This document shows, one piece after another, positions 22,914-32,152 of a DNA stretch of 64,000 nucleotides. Position numbers and translations under genes: made by a program. Under the pieces are notes generated by a model that saw only the letters and a program-made list of their open reading frames with translations, was not told where the DNA came from and made no database searches. The stretch's first letter is position 1; each line of letters opens with the position of its first letter. The DNA is from Mycolicibacterium goodii (GTDB lineage Bacteria; Actinomycetota; Actinomycetes; Mycobacteriales; Mycobacteriaceae), in the NCBI RefSeq assembly GCF_022370755.2, contig NZ_CP092364.2, positions 2,728,001 to 2,792,000 on the forward strand, in the 5' to 3' direction.

Positions 22914-23587
22914 AACGACAGGTGCTTTGAGGCGTCGGCCGCACGTCGGCGCAGCGCCTTCACCGCCGCGGCGGGATCTTCGGCACTGTAGACCGCCGAA
23001 CCGGCGACGAAGCAGTCCACACCGGCCTCGGCGGCCTGCTCGATCGTGTCGGCGTTGATCCCGCCGTCGATCTCGACGACCACCGTCAGCTCACCGGAGT
23101 CCACGAGGCGACGCGCGGTGCCCACCTTCGACAGCACCTCCGGGATGAACTTCTGCCCGCCGAAACCGGGCTCGACCGACATCACCAGCAGGGTGTCGAA
23201 CTCGCGAAGGATCTCCAGGTACGGCTCAAGCGGGGTGCCCGGTTTGACCGACAGGCCCGCCTTGGCGCCCGCCGCCCGGATGTCGCGGGCCACCGCGATC
23301 GGGTTGTCTGTCGCCTCGGCGTGGAACGTCACGTTGTAGGCGCCGGCCTCGGCGTAGCCGGGCGCCCACCGCTCGGGCTCCTCGATCATCAGATGGCAGT
23401 CCATCGGGATGTCGGTCACCTTGAGCAACGATTCGACCACCGGCAGCCCCAGGGTGAGGTTGGGCACGAAATGGTTGTCCATCACGTCGACGTGCAGCCA
23501 GTCGGCCCCACCGACCGCCGCGACCTCGTCCGCCAGTCGCGCGAAATCCGCGGAGAGAATCGACGGCGCAATCAGGGGTTCTGCCAT
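22910..23587 (-). CDS. rpe: Ribulose-phosphate 3-epimerase
   Basis: A TIM-barrel enzyme of the pentose phosphate pathway that interconverts ribulose and xylulose 5-phosphate. The 225-residue protein opens [13 protein letters not shown], has the metal-binding [18 protein letters not shown] and [29 protein letters not shown], and the second catalytic Asp in [10 protein letters not shown]. It leads a two-gene operon with ribG, whose start it overlaps. The ATG at 23587 is preceded by TAGGCT at 7 nt, so the transcript is probably leaderless and separate from rsmB, whose stop lies 68 nt upstream. Confidence 0.97.
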   Translation of the reverse strand: MAEPLIAPSILSADFARLADEVAAVGGADWLHVDVMDNHFVPNLTLGLPVVESLLKVTDIPMDCHLMIEEPERWAPGYAEAGAYNVTFHAEATDNPIAVARDIRAAGAKAGLSVKPGTPLEPYLEILREFDTLLVMSVEPGFGGQKFIPEVLSKVGTARRLVDSGELTVVVEIDGGINADTIEQAAEAGVDCFVAGSAVYSAEDPAAAVKALRRRAADASKHLSL

Positions 23588-23594
23588 GGACGTC

Positions 23595-23600
23595 AGCCTA
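23595..23600 (-). promoter_or_regulatory. Candidate -10 box (TAGGCT) of leaderless rpe-ribG
   Basis: TAGGCT on the minus strand is 7 nt upstream of the rpe ATG, matching the leaderless pattern seen repeatedly in this window. Confidence 0.45.
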
Positions 23601-23655
23601 ACAACGCCGTGACGACGTGCTCCGTGCGATCCTCACCGCACCGGGAACCGAACCT

Positions 23656-25047
23656 TCACGGCTGAACTTTCAAGGCCGCGGCGAACATCGCGTCGGTACC
23701 GTGCCGGTGCGGCCACAGCTGGACGTGCGGCCCGTCGCCGAGATCCTCGACCGGAGCGAACAACGGCCGCGTGTCGATCGCCGTCACGGGATGCCTGCGC
23801 ACGGCGTCGGCCACGACGCCGACCGTCTCGGCCAGGTGCGGTGAACACGTCGCGTACAGGACCACCCCGCCGGGCCGCGCCAACCGGATCGCGGCGGCGA
23901 GAAGTTCGCGCTGCAGCCGGGTCAGCGCCGCGACATCGCCGGGTTGGCGCCGCCAGCGGGACTCGGGACGTCGCCGCAACGCCCCCAGGCCCGTGCATGG
24001 GGCGTCGACGAGCACGCGGTCGAATCCGGGTTCGAGCCCGGATTCGCGGCCGTCCACACGATGCACCTCGACCCCGAGGCCCCTGGTGTTCTCCTCGACC
24101 AGGTCGGCACGCCGTTCGGCGGGTTCCACCGCGGTGACGCGGGCACCGCTGCCCGCGCCGATCGCTGCGAGCAGCGCGGTCTTACCGCCCGGCCCGGAGC
24201 ACAGGTCCAGCCAACGGCCATGGTCGGTACCGTCGACCTCGGCGAGGGTGAGTGCGCGGGCCACGAGCTGGCTGCCCTCGTCCTGCACACCGGCGGCGCC
24301 CTCGCGCACCGCAGACAGCCGACCGGGATCCCCGCCGGGCAGGTACACCGCGAACGGCGAGTATCTGCCGACGGTGCCGCCGATCTGCGCGGCGAGCTCC
24401 TCGGCGGTGATCGAGGTGGGACGGGCCGCCAGATGGACGACGGGCCGCGCGTCGTCGCTGGCGAGCAGTGCGTCCAGTTCGCCGGCCGCGGGGCCGAGGG
24501 CATCGGTGAACGCCTGAGCGATCCACCGCGGGTGCGCGTGCACGAAGGCGGTGTGGCCCACCGGATCGGTTTCGGCGGACGGCGCCAGCTCGTCGATCCA
24601 GGCCTGCTCGTCGCGGCCGGAGATGGTACGCAGCACGCCGTTGACGAATCCGGCTCGGGCCGAGTCGAATTCGATGCCGGCCTGCTCGACGGTGGTCGAC
24701 ACCGCAGCGTGTGGTTCGACGCGGGTGCGCAGCAATTGATAGGTGCCCAGCCGCAGCAGATCCAGCAGGACCGGATCGATGCGGTCGGTCGGGCGTCCGG
24801 CGGCGCGCGCGATGACCGCGTCGAGCAGGCCCAGGCTGCGGCACGCGCCGTAGGTCAACTCGGTGGCGAACGCGGCGTCGCGGCCGTCGATACCGCGCTC
24901 CCGCAGCAGCGCGGGCAGCGCGAGGTTGGCGTACGCGTCGCGCTCGGACACCGCGCGCAGCACATCGAAGGCGACTCGGCGGGCCGGGTCGAGCGGTTTG
25001 CGGCGCGGCGGGCGCTTACGCTGCGGCCGATTGCGCGGATTCGTCAT
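23656..25047 (-). CDS. rsmB: 16S rRNA (cytosine-967-C5)-methyltransferase RsmB (Sun/Fmu)
   Basis: A SAM-dependent RNA methyltransferase. The 463-residue protein starts with a basic tail ([20 protein letters not shown]), followed by a NusB-like N-terminal domain ([24 protein letters not shown]) and a Rossmann catalytic domain from about residue 240. Motif I is [16 protein letters not shown], motif IV is [15 protein letters not shown] and motif VI, with the nucleophile Cys, is [12 protein letters not shown]. The start overlaps the fmt stop by 4 nt. The pair fmt-rsmB is common in bacteria. The basic N-terminal extension could help in rRNA binding; this is inference. Confidence 0.95.
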   Translation of the reverse strand: MTNPRNRPQRKRPPRRKPLDPARRVAFDVLRAVSERDAYANLALPALLRERGIDGRDAAFATELTYGACRSLGLLDAVIARAAGRPTDRIDPVLLDLLRLGTYQLLRTRVEPHAAVSTTVEQAGIEFDSARAGFVNGVLRTISGRDEQAWIDELAPSAETDPVGHTAFVHAHPRWIAQAFTDALGPAAGELDALLASDDARPVVHLAARPTSITAEELAAQIGGTVGRYSPFAVYLPGGDPGRLSAVREGAAGVQDEGSQLVARALTLAEVDGTDHGRWLDLCSGPGGKTALLAAIGAGSGARVTAVEPAERRADLVEENTRGLGVEVHRVDGRESGLEPGFDRVLVDAPCTGLGALRRRPESRWRRQPGDVAALTRLQRELLAAAIRLARPGGVVLYATCSPHLAETVGVVADAVRRHPVTAIDTRPLFAPVEDLGDGPHVQLWPHRHGTDAMFAAALKVQP

Positions 25048-25982
25048 GTGGCACGCACCGGTTCGTCGAGGCGGGCACCGCGGGCCCAGTCGGCGGCGTC
25101 CATCGGCTTCTTGCCCGGCGGTTGGATCTGCCCGAGCCGCACCGCATGTGACCCGGTGCCGACGTGAACGCTGTTGCGGCCCACTCGCATCTGCCCCGGA
25201 GCCAGCGGCTCGGCGCCCGCGGCGTCTTTGTCGATGATCACCGGCCCGACCTTGACCCGTAGCTCACCGATCATGGTCCACGCGCCCGGGTTGGGGGTGA
25301 CCGCGCGGATGCGCCGGTCGACCACGTGCGCGGGCAGATCCCAGCGCACGCGCGCCGATTCGACGGTGATCTTGGGGGCGACGGTGACCCCCTCGGACGG
25401 TTGCGGCACCGCGGTCAGCGACCCGTCGGCGATGCCGTCGATCGTGGTCTCCAGCAGGGCGGCCCCCGAATCGGCAAGGCGGGCAAGAAGATCGCCCGCG
25501 GTGTCGGTGTCCCGCACGGTCTCGGTCACCACGCCGTACACCGGCCCGGAATCCAGTGCGGGCTCGATCTGGAACGTCGTCGCACCGGTCACGGTGTCAC
25601 CGGCGGCGATCGCGGCCTGCACCGGGGCGGCGCCGCGCCACGCGGGCAACAGCGAGAAGTGCAGGTTGATCCAGCCGTGCCGCGGCACCGCGAGGAGCCG
25701 TTCGCTCAGCAGCGCCCCGTAGGCGACGACGGCACAGCAGTCCGGGGCCAGCTCGGTGAGTTCGGCGATGAAGTCGTCGCCGTTCGGGCGCTCGGGGCGC
25801 AGCAGCGGAATGCCGTGTTCGAGTGCCAGCTGGGCCACCGGTGAGGGTCTGGGTTTGCCGCGTCGCCCGGCGGCCGCGTCGGGCCGCGACAGCACCGCCA
25901 CCACCTCGTGACGTGGGGATTCGATCAGGCGGCGCAGCGACGGCAACGCGGGTTCAGGGGTTCCGGCAAAGACGAGGCGCAC
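25044..25982 (-). CDS. fmt: Methionyl-tRNA formyltransferase
   Basis: Formylates initiator Met-tRNA using 10-formyltetrahydrofolate. It is 312 residues. The N-terminal hydrolase-like domain has [17 protein letters not shown], the folate/catalytic segment [18 protein letters not shown] (with the conserved His and the SLLP motif) and ALDSGPVY, followed by a C-terminal oligonucleotide-binding-like domain from about residue 210. The GTG start at 25982 has TACACT exactly 6 nt upstream and no Shine-Dalgarno, so it is likely leaderless and leads the fmt-rsmB operon. Thirty nt separate it from the LemA gene upstream on the same strand. Confidence 0.96.
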   Translation of the reverse strand: MRLVFAGTPEPALPSLRRLIESPRHEVVAVLSRPDAAAGRRGKPRPSPVAQLALEHGIPLLRPERPNGDDFIAELTELAPDCCAVVAYGALLSERLLAVPRHGWINLHFSLLPAWRGAAPVQAAIAAGDTVTGATTFQIEPALDSGPVYGVVTETVRDTDTAGDLLARLADSGAALLETTIDGIADGSLTAVPQPSEGVTVAPKITVESARVRWDLPAHVVDRRIRAVTPNPGAWTMIGELRVKVGPVIIDKDAAGAEPLAPGQMRVGRNSVHVGTGSHAVRLGQIQPPGKKPMDAADWARGARLDEPVRAT

Positions 25983-25988
25983 TGCGTC

Positions 25989-25994
25989 AGTGTA
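25989..25994 (-). promoter_or_regulatory. Candidate -10 box (TACACT) of leaderless fmt
   Basis: TACACT on the minus strand is 6 nt before the fmt GTG. The position within the 30-nt gap after the LemA gene suggests an independent promoter for fmt-rsmB. Confidence 0.5.
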
Positions 25995-26012
25995 GGGAAG
26001 CCCGGCGTCGCC

Positions 26013-26549
26013 TCACCGCGGTGTCTGGTAGTACTCCCGCTCGGACACCCCGGCCACCGATGCCACGTACATCCACGGGATGCTGCCCACCATGCGGTTG
26101 AGCGTGGCCACGGCGTCGTTGTAGTACTGGCGTGCGAACGCCAGCTTGTTCTCGGTGTCGGCGAGGTTGTGCTGCAGGTGCAGGAAATTGTTCGACGACC
26201 TCAACTCGGGATACGCCGAGCCGAGCGACAGCACCCCCGCGATCGCGGCGTCGAGTTGGTGTTCGGCGGCGCTGCGCTGTGCCACCGATGTCCCGGTGGT
26301 GGCGGCGGCCAACGCCGCGCGGGCCGTGGCGACCTGGTTGAGGATCGCCTGCTCGTGGGCCGCGAAGGTCTGCACGGTGTTGACCAGGCCGGGGATCAGC
26401 GCGGCCCGCCTGGTCAACTCGACATCGATACCGCTGAGCGCCTCGGCCACGTGCACGTCGGCGGCGCGAAGCCGGTTGTAGCCCACGACGAAACCGATCA
26501 GCACCGCCACCGCGAGCAGCAGCACCACGACCAGCAACACGGTCACCAC
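26013..26549 (-). CDS. LemA family protein
   Basis: A 178-residue LemA-like protein: one N-terminal transmembrane helix (residues about 2-24) followed by a long helical, coiled-coil-prone domain with RRAALIPGLVNTVQTFAAHE, the family hallmark, and the late ENKLAFARQYYNDAVATLN. The C-terminus (YYQTPR) is short. It overlaps the upstream DUF2207 gene by 7 nt. LemA and DUF2207 genes are paired in many bacteria, which suggests a common membrane-associated complex, but the biochemical role is unknown. Confidence 0.9.
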   Translation of the reverse strand: MVTVLLVVVLLLAVAVLIGFVVGYNRLRAADVHVAEALSGIDVELTRRAALIPGLVNTVQTFAAHEQAILNQVATARAALAAATTGTSVAQRSAAEHQLDAAIAGVLSLGSAYPELRSSNNFLHLQHNLADTENKLAFARQYYNDAVATLNRMVGSIPWMYVASVAGVSEREYYQTPR

Positions 26550-28351
26550 GAACCGCCTCCTCCCCCACCGCCGCCACCGCCACCGCCGCCGCTGGATCCG
26601 CCGCCGCCCGATGAGGACGAGGACGACGACTGCGACGCGGTGTATGCGCTTATCGACGACGATAGCGCCGACTCGAAACTGTCGAAGCTCATGCCGCCGC
26701 CCCCACTAGCCGTCCCCCACCCGCTGTCGGACGACGAGTGGTACCAACCCGGTTGCGGGGCAACCTCACCCACCGACGCCTGGTACTTCTTGGCCCACAG
26801 CGCCGCGGTTCCCGCGGCGACCGCGTACGGGATGTAGGCGACGTAGAGGTCCTTGCGTGCGGCGAAGTCGAACCGGGTCTCGGCCGAATCCGTCGACAGG
26901 AGGCGGTGGAATCCGCCTGCCCGCGACCACAATTCGCGTCCGGCCGGAGTGCGTCGCGTGCCCAGCCCCGCGAGCCAGCAGCCCACGGAGAACGCGAAGA
27001 ACGCCGCGAACGGCAGCCCCACCATCGTGGTCGAGATGCCGAACCACAGACAGAAACTGGCCAGTGCCGCGATGAATGCGAGCACGTTGGCCACCCGCAG
27101 CCACAGTTCCTTGCGGCGACGGACCATGAGCCCGCCGTCGAACGCCCACTTCTTGACCGCGGCCGCCATGTCGGTCTTGGCCCGGTTGAGCTTCTTGCCC
27201 GCGGTGACCGAACCGTCGGCGCGGAACGTCGCGCCCGGGCTCATCACCTTGAGCGCGGCCCCCACCGCGATCCCGACCTCGTCGACGTCGGCCCACTCCG
27301 CGGGAGCCGCCATGCCCCGGATCTTCCAGCGGGTTTCGCTCTCCTGGTGCAGCGAGATCAGGCCGCGGTCGGCGAGATGGAACAGCGTCGCGGTGAGCCC
27401 CTCCGACGACACCGACTCGGTGCGGATGAACTCCAGTTGCACCGGTCCCAGCCCATCGGGCGGTGCGTACTGCAGCGGGAATCCCGGTGACGGTTCGATC
27501 GTGGTCCGCAGCCACCACAACGCTCCCAGCGCGGCGAGGACCGTGAGGACACCGACGGTGACCACGCGCGGAACCGACCGTCCCAGCACCGGGTCCCACG
27601 TGTAGGGCCACGGCAACTCGACCTGTGCCGGTGTGGGCACGTCGACCCCGGCACGCAGGGTGACCGGGGTCCTTGGCCCGAGGTTGTCCGTCTGAAGGCG
27701 CACGGTGCCACCCGAGACCGTGAGATCACACGGTGTTCCGACGCCGTACCCGACGCTGCACTGGGCGCCCGTGGCGTCGGCGGGCAGCACCACGGTGATG
27801 TCGGCGTGCAGGATGCGGTTGTTCCACGCCGGGGCGATCACGTTCCAGTAGAAAGCGGTCCGCGCTTGCGGGTCACCGGTGTGGGCGGCGAATCGTCGGT
27901 CGGCACCGACGCTGCCCGGATCGAGAACGCCGGGCACCCTGTAGGCGATCTCGAACACGTGGCTGCCATATGACAGCGTTTCGTCGGGATCACCGATCTT
28001 GGCGATCCGGAAGCGCTTGTTGTCGGTCCACTGAAGCTCGTACGGGGCCGGCTCGCCGTCGAGGTCGATCGAGACGATCTCGGGTTCCTGCCGGATGTGC
28101 GGATTGTTCGGGTTGGCCACATCCCAGTACCGGAAGATGCCGTGCCTGCCGCTCGGAAAATCCGCGGTGATGGTCTCCACGGCCGTCATCTGACCGTCGG
28201 CGTCGACGTTGAACTCGGCACGGTAGTGAGTGATCACCACGGGATCGTCGGTGTTCGCGGCGCCGCCACCCCCGCCGTCGAAGATCACCGGCCACAACAG
28301 ACCGAACACGATGAGCGCCAAGGTGAACGACCATGCCAGGCCTCGTCGCAC
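26543..28351 (-). CDS. DUF2207 membrane protein with Gly-rich C-terminus
   Basis: A 602-residue membrane protein of the DUF2207 family. An N-terminal hydrophobic segment (LAWSFTLALIVFGLLWPVIF) is followed by an extracytoplasmic beta-rich domain (YRAEFNVDADGQMTAVETIT, then GIFRYWDV), a second membrane helix near residue 250, a cytoplasmic winged-helix-like region (ATLFHLADRGLISLHQESE), two closely spaced helices near residues 410-450, and a tail of Ser and Gly runs ending in SW. The start is the GTG at 28351 because ACAGGAGG lies 5 nt upstream; an upstream ATG at 28372 lacks such a site. It is encoded in one transcript with LemA. Function unknown; a membrane-associated quality-control or envelope role is often suspected. 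Confidence 0.88.
   Translation of the reverse strand: MRRGLAWSFTLALIVFGLLWPVIFDGGGGGAANTDDPVVITHYRAEFNVDADGQMTAVETITADFPSGRHGIFRYWDVANPNNPHIRQEPEIVSIDLDGEPAPYELQWTDNKRFRIAKIGDPDETLSYGSHVFEIAYRVPGVLDPGSVGADRRFAAHTGDPQARTAFYWNVIAPAWNNRILHADITVVLPADATGAQCSVGYGVGTPCDLTVSGGTVRLQTDNLGPRTPVTLRAGVDVPTPAQVELPWPYTWDPVLGRSVPRVVTVGVLTVLAALGALWWLRTTIEPSPGFPLQYAPPDGLGPVQLEFIRTESVSSEGLTATLFHLADRGLISLHQESETRWKIRGMAAPAEWADVDEVGIAVGAALKVMSPGATFRADGSVTAGKKLNRAKTDMAAAVKKWAFDGGLMVRRRKELWLRVANVLAFIAALASFCLWFGISTTMVGLPFAAFFAFSVGCWLAGLGTRRTPAGRELWSRAGGFHRLLSTDSAETRFDFAARKDLYVAYIPYAVAAGTAALWAKKYQASVGEVAPQPGWYHSSSDSGWGTASGGGGMSFDSFESALSSSISAYTASQSSSSSSSGGGGSSGGGGGGGGGGGGGSW
26553..26608 (-). repeat. Gly-codon microsatellite in the DUF2207 gene
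   Basis: A run of (CCG/CCA/CCT) triplets on the plus strand encodes the poly-Gly tail on the minus strand. Its low complexity makes it prone to length change by slippage, in frame if by triplets. Confidence 0.7.
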
Positions 28352-28397
28352 TCCAGCCTCCTGTCCGAGCATCCTGGTTCGCGCATCGGCCCCGTGT

Positions 28398-28440
28398 GCG
28401 GAGCGTGCGCATCAGCACCGCGCGGAGCGTGCGCATCAGC
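28398..28440. repeat. Short direct repeat upstream of the DUF2207 gene
   Basis: Two exact 19-nt copies (GCGGAGCGTGCGCATCAGC) at 28398-28416 and 28422-28440, 24 nt apart. The second copy covers the priA stop codon. The repeat fills about half of the gap between priA and the DUF2207 gene. Confidence 0.8.
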
Positions 28441-30436
28441 CTATGTGCAACGGGTCGATCTGGACGCGGGATGGCTCCTGATCGTGGCGGGCGCTGAGCA
28501 CCGCAGCCGCGCGTCGCAGCGCGGCCGAAAGCGCCAGACCGCCGGTGCGGGGAACCCGCACGAGCATGCGACTGACCTCGGCACCGGGGTCCACCCCGGG
28601 TGGTCTGCGGGCTCCGATCGGCAGGTCCACGGGGCCCAATTGTTCGGCGCCCTCGGGTAACTGGGCATGGTCGAGCAGCGCGGTCACGGCCATCGCGGAG
28701 CCGTCCACTGCGGCGATGTGCACGGCAGGTGGCAACCCGACCTCGCCGCGGCTGTCGAGTTCGGCCTCGGCGTGGCCCACGGGATCCCAGCGGATGAGCG
28801 CCTGCACGGTGGGCAGGACCGATTCCGCGACCACCGCGACCACACCACCGTCGCCGCGGGGCCGCACGAGCGCCGCGGCGGCCATCCACCGCCGAAGTGT
28901 GTCCTCGGCGGCGCGCAGGTCCTGCCTGCCGAGCAGCGCCCACGCGTCGAGCAGCAGCGCCGCGCCGTAACCGCCGTCGGCGACGGGTTCGGCCCCCGGC
29001 GTGGACACCACGAGCGCGCGGGCGCCACGCACGTCGGACACCACGGTGTCCCCGCCCGAGGTGATCACCGGTGTGCCGGGGAAGGCCCGACCGAGCTCCT
29101 CGGCGGTGCGGCGCGCCCCCACCACGACCGCGCGGACCGCGTCGGAACCGCAACGCGCGCACCGCAACACGGGTTCGGCGCGTCCACACCACCGGCATTC
29201 GGCGGCGGCGCTGTCCCGGTCGGGCAACGCGAGGGGGCCCGTGCAGTGCCTGCATCGGGTCACGGTGCGGCAGCGCGCACACGCCAGCGCGGGTACGTAA
29301 CCGCGGCGCGGCACCTGGATGAGCACCGGGCGGTCGGCCTCCAGCGCCGCACGGGCGGCCCGCAACGCCATCGACGGCAGCCGCGCGCTGTGCGCGGCCG
29401 GGTCCCGCTCCTGCAGATAGCCGCTGTCGTCCAACGCCACGACGCGCGGCGCGACCGACCGGACCATCGCCCTGGTCGCGACGAGGTCGTGCGCCCACCG
29501 CGTGCGCACCAGCGCCTGCGCCTCCGCGGTGCGGGCATAGCCGCCGATGATTGCCGCACAACGCAGTTGGTGGGCCCGGAGCATCGCGACCTCACGGGCG
29601 TGCGGATACGGGGCGCGCGGCTCGGCGAGATTGTCGTCGCCGTCGTCCCACACCAGGATCAATCCCAGGTCGGCCACCGGTGCGAAAACCGCACTGCGGG
29701 TACCGATCACGACCCGGGCGTGCCCGCGCAGCGCCGCGAGCCAGCGCCGGTATCGCGCCGACGGTCCGAGTCCCGCCGAGAGCGCCACGACGCGCGATTC
29801 CGGGAGGTGGGCGGTGACGGCCGCGTACAGCGCGTCGACGTCACGTTGATCGGGCATGATCGCGAGCACGCCCTGTCCGGCGTTCACGGTCGCCGCGGCG
29901 GCCTCGGCCAGCCGCTGCGGCCACTGTTCGCCCGGGAGCGTCTGCCACACGGCGCGCGCGGCGCGTCCCTCGCCGAGTGCGGTGAGGAACTGTTCGCCAC
30001 GCGCGTAGCGTGCCCACCCGTCCGGATCGACGTCGATGGCCTGGATCGGCTCGGGTTCGGCGGGTGTCTGCTTCTCCACCGTGGCGTGGCGTGGCGGGAT
30101 GGCCAACCGCAGCACGTCGGGGCGGGTGCCGGCGTACCGGGCGGCGACCGCGTCGACCAGACGCCGGACGTCGGACGTGAGCACCGGCTCGGGCGAGACC
30201 ACCTTGTCGAGCCAACCCAGCTTGCCCTCGTGGTCGGTGTCGGATCGGCGTTCCAGGATGAACGCGTCGACCAGCCGCCCGTGAAAACGCACCTTGGCCC
30301 GCACGCCGGGCTGGGCGTTGTCCGACAGTTCCTCCGACACGAGGTAGTCGAACTCGCGGTCCAGATGAGGAACCGACAGCATCGGCAGCACCCGGGCGAT
30401 CGGTTCGTGTTCTGCTGCGCGCCGGGTGATGGTCAC
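28436..30436 (-). CDS. priA: Primosomal protein N' PriA, apparently without a functional helicase ATP site
   Basis: Replication-restart protein that recognises stalled forks. The 666-residue protein has the N-terminal 3'-DNA-binding domain ([18 protein letters not shown]), a helicase-like core and zinc-binding Cys pairs ([13 protein letters not shown] and [19 protein letters not shown]). However, where other PriA proteins carry the Walker A GxTGSGKT, this one reads [13 protein letters not shown], and the DEEH box is replaced by VWDDGDDN. Loss of these motifs is known for actinobacterial PriA, so the protein probably cannot unwind DNA. The GTG at 30436 overlaps the stop of the YhhN gene by 4 nt. 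The frame is open much further upstream only by reading through other genes. Confidence 0.92.
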   Translation of the reverse strand: MTITRRAAEHEPIARVLPMLSVPHLDREFDYLVSEELSDNAQPGVRAKVRFHGRLVDAFILERRSDTDHEGKLGWLDKVVSPEPVLTSDVRRLVDAVAARYAGTRPDVLRLAIPPRHATVEKQTPAEPEPIQAIDVDPDGWARYARGEQFLTALGEGRAARAVWQTLPGEQWPQRLAEAAAATVNAGQGVLAIMPDQRDVDALYAAVTAHLPESRVVALSAGLGPSARYRRWLAALRGHARVVIGTRSAVFAPVADLGLILVWDDGDDNLAEPRAPYPHAREVAMLRAHQLRCAAIIGGYARTAEAQALVRTRWAHDLVATRAMVRSVAPRVVALDDSGYLQERDPAAHSARLPSMALRAARAALEADRPVLIQVPRRGYVPALACARCRTVTRCRHCTGPLALPDRDSAAAECRWCGRAEPVLRCARCGSDAVRAVVVGARRTAEELGRAFPGTPVITSGGDTVVSDVRGARALVVSTPGAEPVADGGYGAALLLDAWALLGRQDLRAAEDTLRRWMAAAALVRPRGDGGVVAVVAESVLPTVQALIRWDPVGHAEAELDSRGEVGLPPAVHIAAVDGSAMAVTALLDHAQLPEGAEQLGPVDLPIGARRPPGVDPGAEVSRMLVRVPRTGGLALSAALRRAAAVLSARHDQEPSRVQIDPLHIG

Positions 30437-31176
30437 TGCGCAGGCGTCCCGCGACCTGTGAACAATCCGGCGGTGATCAGCAACAGCGACGCCGCATACG
30501 CCCACCAGATCGGCACGGCGAGCAGTTGATCGTCGCGCACGAACTCGGAGATGCCGATCATCGCGTCGGACACCGCGAAGCACACCGCACCCGCGGCCGT
30601 CCACGGCGTCGGGAGCCCGGCCAGCAGCGCCGCGCACACCATCGCGCCCAGCACCGCGATGTAGGCGGTCACCGGCACGGCCATGCCCTGTTCGACGAGC
30701 CGGGGCCAGAACCACGCGAGCAGCGCGAGGCACGCGACGATCGTGATGGCCACCGCGATCAGGCGGCCCCGAGTCCGGCGCGCGAGCGGCAGCAGAGCGG
30801 CCAGAAAACACAGATGCGCGACGAGGAACGCGGCCAGTCCGCCGACGAACGACGGCTCCCACCACGGGATTGCCAGCAGGAAGTCGCCGACGGCCGAGAG
30901 CAGGAGCGCCGCGACCAACCAGCGCCGCTCCCGCGGGATCGGGTGCGCCCACGCGGCGGCGGCCAGGAGGACCGCGGCGAGCGCCTTGACAGCGGGCTGT
31001 GCGGGGAATTGACCGGTGAGCGCGGCACCCGCGGGCAGCCGCAGCGCGGTGACGACGAGAAAGACGCCGTAACCTGCACCGACGACCGCAGCAGCGCCCC
31101 ACAGCCACAGGGTCGCGCGGTGTGCGTACGGTGTCGGTGTGTCTGTTGCTGACGAGAAACCGGCCCTCGATGCCAT
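30433..31176 (-). CDS. YhhN/TMEM86-family membrane protein (start uncertain)
   Basis: An integral membrane protein like M. tuberculosis Rv1401, with about seven to eight predicted helices. The YhhN family includes mammalian lysoplasmalogenase TMEM86. Typical stretches are [14 protein letters not shown], with the conserved Asp in the helix, and [27 protein letters not shown]. The start is a problem: the only ATG/GTG/TTG before the first helix in frame is the ATG at 31176, which lies inside the divergent esterase gene and has no ribosome binding site. A CTG near 31113, or another unusual start, may be used instead. It overlaps priA by 4 nt. Confidence 0.72.
   Translation of the reverse strand: MASRAGFSSATDTPTPYAHRATLWLWGAAAVVGAGYGVFLVVTALRLPAGAALTGQFPAQPAVKALAAVLLAAAAWAHPIPRERRWLVAALLLSAVGDFLLAIPWWEPSFVGGLAAFLVAHLCFLAALLPLARRTRGRLIAVAITIVACLALLAWFWPRLVEQGMAVPVTAYIAVLGAMVCAALLAGLPTPWTAAGAVCFAVSDAMIGISEFVRDDQLLAVPIWWAYAASLLLITAGLFTGRGTPAQ
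31127..31132 (+). promoter_or_regulatory. Candidate -10 box (TACGGT) of leaderless esterase gene
   Basis: TACGGT ends 6 nt before the GTG of the esterase gene, fitting TANNNT at leaderless spacing. Confidence 0.45.
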
Positions 31177-32086
31177 TCTGCAGAAGGTACTGGAGCTTGT
31201 GCCGTTCCAATTGTCCACCGCCGACGGAGTCGAGGTGGCGCGCCGAAAGTTCAGCGAACTTCCGCGCGCCGAGATCCATCCGGAGCTGAACGTGCAGGAC
31301 CGCACGATCGACGGTCCGGCCGGTCCGATCCCGGTCCGCGTGTACCGCCCGCCGACACCCGAGAATGTGAAATTGCCGGTCGTGCTGTTCTTCCACGGCG
31401 GCGGCTGGTCCGTCGGCGACCTGGACAGCTACGACACCACAGCCCGGCGTCACGCCGCGGGCGCCGAGGCGGTCGTGGTGTCGGTGGACTACCGGCTCGC
31501 CCCCGAGCATCCGTACCCGGCCGCAGTCGACGATGTGTGGGCGGCCACGCAATGGGTCGCCGCGCATGCCGACGAATTCGGCGGTGACGCCGAGCGGCTC
31601 GCCGTCGCCGGGGACTCCGCGGGCGGCAATCTGGCGGCGGTGGTCTCTCAGCTCGCGCGTGACACCGGTGCGCCGGCTCTGCGGTTCCAACTGCTGTGGT
31701 ATCCGGCCACCACGTGGGACACGTCGCTGCCGTCGTTCACCGAGAACGCCGACGCCCCGATCCTCGCGATCGACGCGGTCAAGGGTTTCTCGGCGTGGTA
31801 CGCCGGACATGTCGACCTCACCGATCCGCCTGCCACGCTGGTTCCCGCCCGCGCCGCCGATCTGTCGGGCCTTGCCCCGGCCTACATCGCCGTCGCGGGC
31901 CATGATCCGTTGCGCGACGACGGCGTGCGCTACGGCGAACTGCTTGCCGCGGCCGGCGTCGCGGTGGAGGTGCACAACGCCGATACCCTCGTGCACGGCT
32001 ACCTCGGCTACTCGGGCGTGGTGCCCGCCGCCACCGAGGCGTTCGACCGGGGGCTCGCCGCCCTGCGCGCCGCGCTGTACCGCTAG
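31139..32086 (+). CDS. Alpha/beta-hydrolase esterase of the hormone-sensitive lipase family (LipH/NlhH type)
   Basis: A 315-residue cytoplasmic carboxylesterase. The oxyanion-hole motif [18 protein letters not shown] (residues about 80-97), the nucleophile in [13 protein letters not shown], the acid in [12 protein letters not shown] and the His in LVHGYLGY define the HSL family. M. tuberculosis LipH and NlhH (Rv1400c, Rv1399c) occupy the same place next to the YhhN and priA genes. Substrates are probably short-chain acyl esters. The GTG start has a TANNNT box 6 nt upstream and no Shine-Dalgarno. Followed by a strong bidirectional hairpin. Confidence 0.92.
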   Translation: MSVADEKPALDAILQKVLELVPFQLSTADGVEVARRKFSELPRAEIHPELNVQDRTIDGPAGPIPVRVYRPPTPENVKLPVVLFFHGGGWSVGDLDSYDTTARRHAAGAEAVVVSVDYRLAPEHPYPAAVDDVWAATQWVAAHADEFGGDAERLAVAGDSAGGNLAAVVSQLARDTGAPALRFQLLWYPATTWDTSLPSFTENADAPILAIDAVKGFSAWYAGHVDLTDPPATLVPARAADLSGLAPAYIAVAGHDPLRDDGVRYGELLAAAGVAVEVHNADTLVHGYLGYSGVVPAATEAFDRGLAALRAALYR

Positions 32087-32094
32087 ACCGAGAC

Positions 32095-32139
32095 CGACGA
32101 AAACGTCGCAATCGGAGTGCGACTGCGACGTTTTCGTCG
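32095..32139. terminator. Bidirectional hairpin terminator, 16-bp perfect stem
   Basis: CGACGAAAACGTCGCA and its exact reverse complement flank a 13-nt loop. It lies between the 3' ends of the convergent esterase and MetQ genes, so it can end both transcripts; the stem includes AAAA/TTTT near its outer part. Confidence 0.8.
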
Positions 32140-32152
32140 ATCTGGCGGGGTG

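Noticed and set aside
28436..31996. 1186-codon frame that includes priA
   Set aside because: Only the part from the GTG at 30436 is PriA; the upstream part runs through the YhhN gene in another frame and antisense to the esterase.
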